Below are positions 61,301 to 64,000 of a stretch of 64,000 nt of DNA, one piece after another. The stretch's first letter is position 1. Each line of letters starts with the position of its first letter. A program made the position numbers and the translations under genes. The notes under the pieces were generated by a model. The model made no database searches, was not told the DNA's origin, and saw nothing but the letters and a program-made list of their open reading frames with translations. This DNA is from Hymenobacter aranciens (lineage in GTDB: Bacteria > Bacteroidota > Bacteroidia > Cytophagales > Hymenobacteraceae), in assembly GCF_030580865.1 (NCBI RefSeq), contig NZ_JAUQSY010000001.1:372001-436000 (forward strand), written 5' to 3'.

Positions 61301-63850
61301 CGGCAGGGCGTAGCTGCCCTCGTAGGCGCCCATGTCGGGGTTGGTGTTGGCCGCCGTGACGGGGAAGGTGTTGCCCGTGGCGCGGGTAGTGCCCGGCAGG
61401 TCGGTGGTGATGCCGCTGATGGGCGTGGCGCCCGACTCGACCAGCGTGGTGGTGCCGGTCGGAATGCTCAGGTTGGTAGCCGAGGTGAAGGGCACCGCGC
61501 CGCTGCTGGCAAACGACAGGTTGTCGTTGGTGCCGGCCGTGCTCAGGGTGCTGGTGTAGCTGCGCAGGTTGGTGGCCGGCGAGGTAGCCGCCGCGTTGAA
61601 GTTGGCGGCGGTGTAGGTGGCCGCAGTAGCCGTTCCGGTGAACGTTTGGGCAATGTAGTTACCAGCAGTGGCCGGTGCGTAGTAGGCATTGTTGTTCAGC
61701 GTCAGGTTGAATGCACTGGTAAGGCCCGAAGGTATCGAAAGGCAGGTATTAGCGGCCGAAGCAGCCGAAAAGCTGTTGGCGAAGATGTTGTTTCGAACAT
61801 CCAGGTCGGTTTGGGCAGAGCTGGCAATGGCCAGGCAGCTGCTGTGGCCCGGCTGGGTGGTGCCGGTCGAGGGCGAACCCTGCAGGTAGATGGAGTTGTA
61901 ATAAATCTTGTGGCCGGTGCCAGTGCTCACCCGGATGCCGAAAGCACCGTACGTCAGGTCGCCATTGGCATTGGAACTCCCAAAGACGGTATTCAAGCCC
62001 GAAATAGAGTTATTGTAAATCAGGCAGGGGCTGGTGTTGGAAATCTGAATGCCAACTGCTGAGTAGGCTATGCCCCCCGAGGAATAAGTGCTTTGAATAC
62101 CGGTAATAATGTTGCCCGAAATAGTAGGTGTAGTAGTACCGGCCTGCACATGGATGCCCAGCCCCGACGTATTGCTGGCCTGTACCGAAACCAGATTCTG
62201 GATGGTATTGCCGCTAATGATGGGCGAGGAGGCGTTGGCCACCGACACCCCTGCTGCCGTGAGACGGGCAGCAGTAGCGGTGCCCCCCAGCGTATTGCCG
62301 CTTATGACCACATTGCTGGCCGCAGTAGCCGAGCCGCTTATGTAAATGGCCCGGGCACAGGTGGTAATGAGGTTGTTGCTGATAGTCAGGCCGGCGAATG
62401 AGCCTGTGCCGGACGTACTGATAGTAGTAGAGGGCACGGCCGTCACGTTGCCGGCATCGGTCCCGGCATAAATGCCATAGGTAGTGTTGGTAGGCGAGGT
62501 AGAGTTAACGCCGCTGGTGCCGTTGCCGGTGATAATCGTGTTGCGCACCACAATGTTGCTCGCCGTGATGGCCGGGGTGGTAGCTCCCGCAATACGTAGC
62601 AGGGTGGTATTATTCGTGCTGCTGGCCGCCGAGTTAGATAGCGTTAAGTTGCGATTGATGCCTACGGAGTTCGGGTTGTCGCCATCGAGCGTGATATTAC
62701 TGCCGACGAAGCTGAACAAGCCGGTAGACGACCCGGAAGCACCGGTTACCGTGACCCCATCAATGATTGGCTGAATGGTAACCGAAGTGTAGCTGGCCGC
62801 GCCCTGCCCGCTGGGCTTGATGTAGGAAGTAGCCGTCTCCGTAATCGTGGCCGTGTTCAAGAACACGCTGATGTTGCCCTGGTGCGTTCCATCATTGATT
62901 TTGGCAAAGGCAGCGCCGACGGTGCCGTAAGAAGTGATGGCCGTGGTGCCACCCGACGACTGCACCAGCACGTTGCCCGTCACGGCCGCATTCACGGCGT
63001 AGGTGTAGTTGGCGCCGCCGTTGTTGTTCAGGCGTAGCGTGGCCAGGTCGTAGCCCAGCGCCGTCGAGTACGTTGTATTGTCGTTGTTAATCTGCGCAAT
63101 AGACTTATTCGACGAGAAGACGTAGTATGTGAGAGTAGTGCCCGCCGCCTGCGACGGAATCTGGGCCACGCCGCTCGTGCCCGAGAAGGTGGCCTGCACC
63201 AGGTTGTTGTTGGAAGCGAAGGCGTTGGTCGAGTAGCGCACGTACACGTTTTCGCCCGTGGCCGGCGCGGCGCTCGTCGTGATGTTCACCGTGATGGGTG
63301 TGCCGGTCTGGAAGCCCGTGCCCGAGGTAGTCACCGTTGTGATGGACACCGGGTTGAACGTCGTTTCCAGCACCTGCATCGCGTTGTCGGCGCTGGCGTT
63401 GTTGGCCACGTTGAAGGTGTAGTAGCGGCCGCTCGTCACGGCGGGCAGGCGCCCCGAGCTACCGCCCGAACCAGTATTGTACTTCGCGCCTTCCGACGCC
63501 GAAGTCGGGATGAAGTTGTTGAACCCGCTGAACGTGAGGCCCGCGCTGTAAGGCCGCCACACGAGCGAGTAGTCGGTGCTGGCCGCCGTGCCGCGGGCGT
63601 ATTCCCACACCCCGGTGCCTGCCCCGATGTTGCCCGTGGCCTGGATGGTGACCTGCCGGAAGCTGGAAACCGCGTTGAGGTTATAAGTGGCGTAAGAGCC
63701 CGCTGCGATGCTGGTACCCAGCACGGTAGGTTGGGCCCAGGCCGTCAGGCCGAAAAATGGCAGCAATAGGCCGACCACCAGCGCCGTAAACCACCGGGGG
63801 GTGGAGCTACGCCAAATGGGCCATACTCCTGGGAATAAAGTACGTTGCAT
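54833..63850 (-). CDS. Giant secreted beta-helix adhesin-like protein (3005 aa) with T9SS sorting domain
   Basis: Minus strand. ATG 63850 (MQRTLFPGVWPIWRSS) is chosen; a TTG three codons upstream adds nothing. Signal peptide ends GLTAWA (about 39). An N-terminal beta-domain region (about 40-295) is followed by beta-helix module A (about 297-846, ending DMGAYEG), a spacer resembling a BNR-associated N-terminal domain (about 851-1000; NVADITNARLYSAGN), and beta-helix module B (about 1007-1591, ending DLGADEG). Then a CARDB-like domain (from about 1600), Ig-like domains, a MAM-like domain (about 2166-2331, with NGADGTPLAFANSDAGGSGS), a STWTGAANSEWNNAGNWDNC strip (about 2486), and a LPVELTKFEA module with the CTD. 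The last 168 residues are identical to those of the 6110-aa protein. Same inferred role: T9SS-exported surface fibre or adhesin; no catalytic motif found. Confidence 0.9.
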   Translation of the reverse strand: MQRTLFPGVWPIWRSSTPRWFTALVVGLLLPFFGLTAWAQPTVLGTSIAAGSYATYNLNAVSSFRQVTIQATGNIGAGTGVWEYARGTAASTDYSLVWRPYSAGLTFSGFNNFIPTSASEGAKYNTGSGGSSGRLPAVTSGRYYTFNVANNASADNAMQVLETTFNPVSITTVTTSGTGFQTGTPITVNITTSAAPATGENVYVRYSTNAFASNNNLVQATFSGTSGVAQIPSQAAGTTLTYYVFSSNKSIAQINNDNTTYSTALGYDLATLRLNNNGGANYTYAVNAAVTGNVLVQSSGGTTAITSYGTVGAAFAKINDGTHQGNISVFLNTATITETATSYIKPSGQGAASYTSVTIQPIIDGVTVTGASGSSTGLFSFVGSNITLDGDNPNSVGINRNLTLSNSAASSTNNTTLLRIAGATTPAITASNIVVRNTIITGNGTSGVNSTSPTNTTYGIYAGTDAGNVTAVPSTTISTSGTGSFAGLTISNNLITTCARAIYISGSATAASNVVISGNTLGGTATAARLTAAGVSVANASSPIISGNTIQNLVSVQASNTSGLGIHVQAGTTTPTISGNIITGIQSTYSSGGIAYSAVGIQISNTSPCLIYNNSISGLNTVFGSSNANGDLTYGAFGIRVSTGTGHKIYYNSIYLQGSPSTGTTQPGHSSCLAIASSAQTDLDVRNNIFANSFSAASAANTCLSIPSGLTSAFNLTLNNNAYYAPATAGNYIAQTFTGTATAATYTAANFNAAATSPATNLRSYTSTLSTAGTNDNLSFASSGAVPFTSATNLSIPTGTTTLVESGATPISGITTDLPGTTRATGNTFPVTAANTNPDMGAYEGSYALPAPATVTAISYTQSSANTARSATNQQVTGLNINITGTTSPRVLNSITFNLGSTNVADITNARLYSAGNSSTFATTTLVATTGTIASPSYTLTLSTPATLAAGDNYFFLTYDISGTATSGNTVASTPTTVTVSSTAYTSATTPAITLSGPAGARTIIGPLNGTYTVGQPTITVPVPSYATITAAIADLTLRGVSGPVTFSLINPGTTPYNTANGETFPLNVTAYAGFSAANTVTFKPALLTSPVISNGSATALFKLTDVSFVTIDGSNLVGGTSRDLSLTNTNTASTGLVWIATSGTGLSHDNKVLNLTLQGASNASTNLSTGVMVCSNSYNNIGADNDNITISNNTVQGTYMGIVAGGTAAVSSGGLDGLVISNNIVGPATAATANNITLYGIFVQGAVAPSLTDNTVRNVVNSAAANYGIILSNNNAGITGGTVSGNTVSNVSSAGGSAYGISSTASAATLSANTVSNVSSTSNYAYGLYLGAGSAGTTATATVVDRNKVSTLTGTASGGYTGIGIYVAPGAANANLRISNNFVADLRGTGFNGITNGGIVGVLLNGSTAQSGISLYHNSVSLSGSYTPGTTSTGLITAALAVTAGNTGLDIRNNIFANTLASSSGTSTSYAFYSAAPLSAYTTINYNDYYVSGAQGVLAFFNGGNRATLTALQDATNGTAQDANSVTGNPNFTSTTDLHIAVGASKAESTGVLIAAAGNDVDNQARGPYPLAAQLNGGGTAPDLGADEGDFTPAPLNDVGITALTSPTASQVCYTSAETVTVTLRNFSGTTLNFATNPVTVSGSVSGPINTTLAPVVLNTGTLAAGATQAVTFVTPANMSTAGTYTFAIASSVSGGDYDNTNDALPSTPAGTNTRTPVVLTAGTASASASTVCGTSSTVTLTLTGTVGASSIQWQSSTDNLLFNNISGATTTPYTTAAIAQTTYYKAVVSCGTSSATSNTLTVTVSDPQVTFVNAPSRCGAGTVTLQATANTGNTPYYFTTPMGGAPFASGISATATVAATPATQTFYVEARNGTLNVTGEQSSTSAATGSTFTPTNTTADRALGFNVTSAGVLNSVDVYPSAAGTLTIRLYTATNPGAGTAVSGSDRTFAITAAQVGTLVTLPLNYALAAGGYKLSNSTGGLGRYSTYTGTYPITNGVIAVVGSYNTSAGGSYNTSTYNSFFNLAYTTGGPGCASSPRTALAVTVTTPPALTYTGSTTICSGSSTTLTFSPASYATLTVSPTTGATVNNAAHTVTFNPTANTIYTITGNDGNGPTGCTATTTLTIVVNATPNAPTLTPGSASICAGTSTTVTASSNALTTPTILTQNFNSGLGSWTASNNGGGAATVWGIITPPYTYSSYLTAWNGADGTPLAFANSDAGGSGSATNTLLTSPSFNTTGYTAAAVAFDHLLRVNGSNTTAKVQYSVNGGTWTDLVTYTTSQGTGPTTTTPTVTRPSLTLPAAALNQADVRIRFSYVDAYGYYWALDNVAVTGTINEVPTYTVTPTAGASVSGSTITFNPTATTSYSVTATYPSMGCPSPATPITVTVTPVATANAGTAPAKVCAGYTYSTTGSYGGSATSATYTSSGTGTFSNGGVINATTTSVTYSPSAADITAGAVTLTLTTAGPCAPVTSTLALAINSSSTWTGAANSEWNNAGNWDNCIPNLQVNAIVPAGTARSIGDGDYANSCTTPANPQALAKNLTVASGAYLEIYSHNLSLAGNLSNSGDMYLMFTDGCFTATNLRFVGATAQTAAGMPNVYTMEVANTGATGNNTVTVTSAQNGGSSFDVRHALTMTSGLLDLGSVTTLVISDDMFQSTLTETNTSYVLGAVRAKEYIADNTPTTFSNLGLTLTADAASTTFPNETVVTRTTGIVLNGAGTSQSVKRWFRIVPTNDAGLNVTLKMDLFEHERNGIANANLQLFSAPIPTNGGAPAGPWAPYRASALVAASNASYATAVQVSNLTHLSDWTLGNSANPLPVELTKFEAVRVGQNAQLNWNTATEKNNAGFEVQVSTNGSSFRKLQFVEPASANSNSPRSYVYNDVEAGKTGLRYYRLRQVDLDGKASFSPVRTVDFGKLDGTSLTAMPNPFSAQLMLNVQTRTASPATLLTVTDATGRTILTQTLALPAGQSQVTINDLERLPVGMYLLHLTLDGQLQHVKVVKK

Positions 63851-64000
63851 CCTTAGCAAAGAGGTAATGGTGAGATATGAAAAAAAAATCCTTGAGTTGG
63901 GACAAGGAAATTACCACCATCATTCCGACTTCTACATTAAAGGACGGTTAAAGCACGCTTTTTCTCGTTGAACGGTCAGATTTTACCCGTCGAATGGTTT
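63851..64000. other. 5' flank of the 3005-aa gene to the window end
   Basis: AT-rich leader and promoter region for the minus-strand giant, with an eight-base A run near 63880. No exact CAAAnnTA (minus-strand -7 box) was found, and no coding sequence is supported. Confidence 0.35.

Noticed and set aside
1..64000. tRNA, rRNA or riboswitch.
   Set aside because: I looked in the gaps for cloverleaf arms, rRNA motifs and common riboswitch cores and saw none. A covariance-model scan would be decisive.

Overview
The window comes from a GC-rich member of the Bacteroidota, most likely Hymenobacter or a close relative. The grounds are: secreted proteins ending in type IX secretion (T9SS) sorting domains with a PNP motif; several TAnnTTTG-type -7 boxes upstream of genes; a PafA-like alkaline phosphatase; and a very large share of DNA given to fibronectin-III, PPC-like, IPT/TIG and beta-helix surface proteins. 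The genus is an inference; no rRNA or tRNA gene is visible.

Layout. Bases 2-94 are the end of an outer-membrane-type protein. Bases 441-14543 hold three plus-strand T9SS cargo genes: a 2204-aa multidomain protein, an M4 (thermolysin-type) metalloprotease with six IPT/TIG domains, and an FG-GAP/VCBS propeller protein. A 21-bp tandem array (14891-15142) precedes a small unrecognised gene. Next is a 1782-aa T9SS protein (16203-21551) that shares a roughly 570-aa tail with the first two cargo genes. A 64-bp perfect palindrome separates it from an orphan T9SS C-terminal domain on the minus strand. Bases 21991-30606 are a housekeeping island: alkaline phosphatase, inorganic pyrophosphatase, MHS-type transporter, UbiA-like membrane protein, NAD(P)HX repair enzyme, MsrB and L-serine dehydratase alpha subunit. 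Its intergenic gaps carry a 42-bp tandem array and three long inverted repeats. Bases 30822-63850 are three consecutive minus-strand secreted giants of 6110, 1621 and 3005 aa.

How the parts fit. The seven large T9SS cargo genes look like an exoprotein and adhesin set: Sec signal peptide, a modular extracellular region, then a C-terminal sorting domain. No T9SS machinery gene is in the window. Sorting-domain ends have clearly been shared between genes. The two longest proteins have an identical last 168 residues and nearly identical DNA running through the stop codon into the terminator. Three plus-strand genes share a long pre-CTD module. One CTD stands alone as a remnant. The strongest unexplained signals are this exchange of 3' ends and the palindromic or terminator-like repeats, including a 42-bp array that looks like a tandemly amplified intrinsic terminator.
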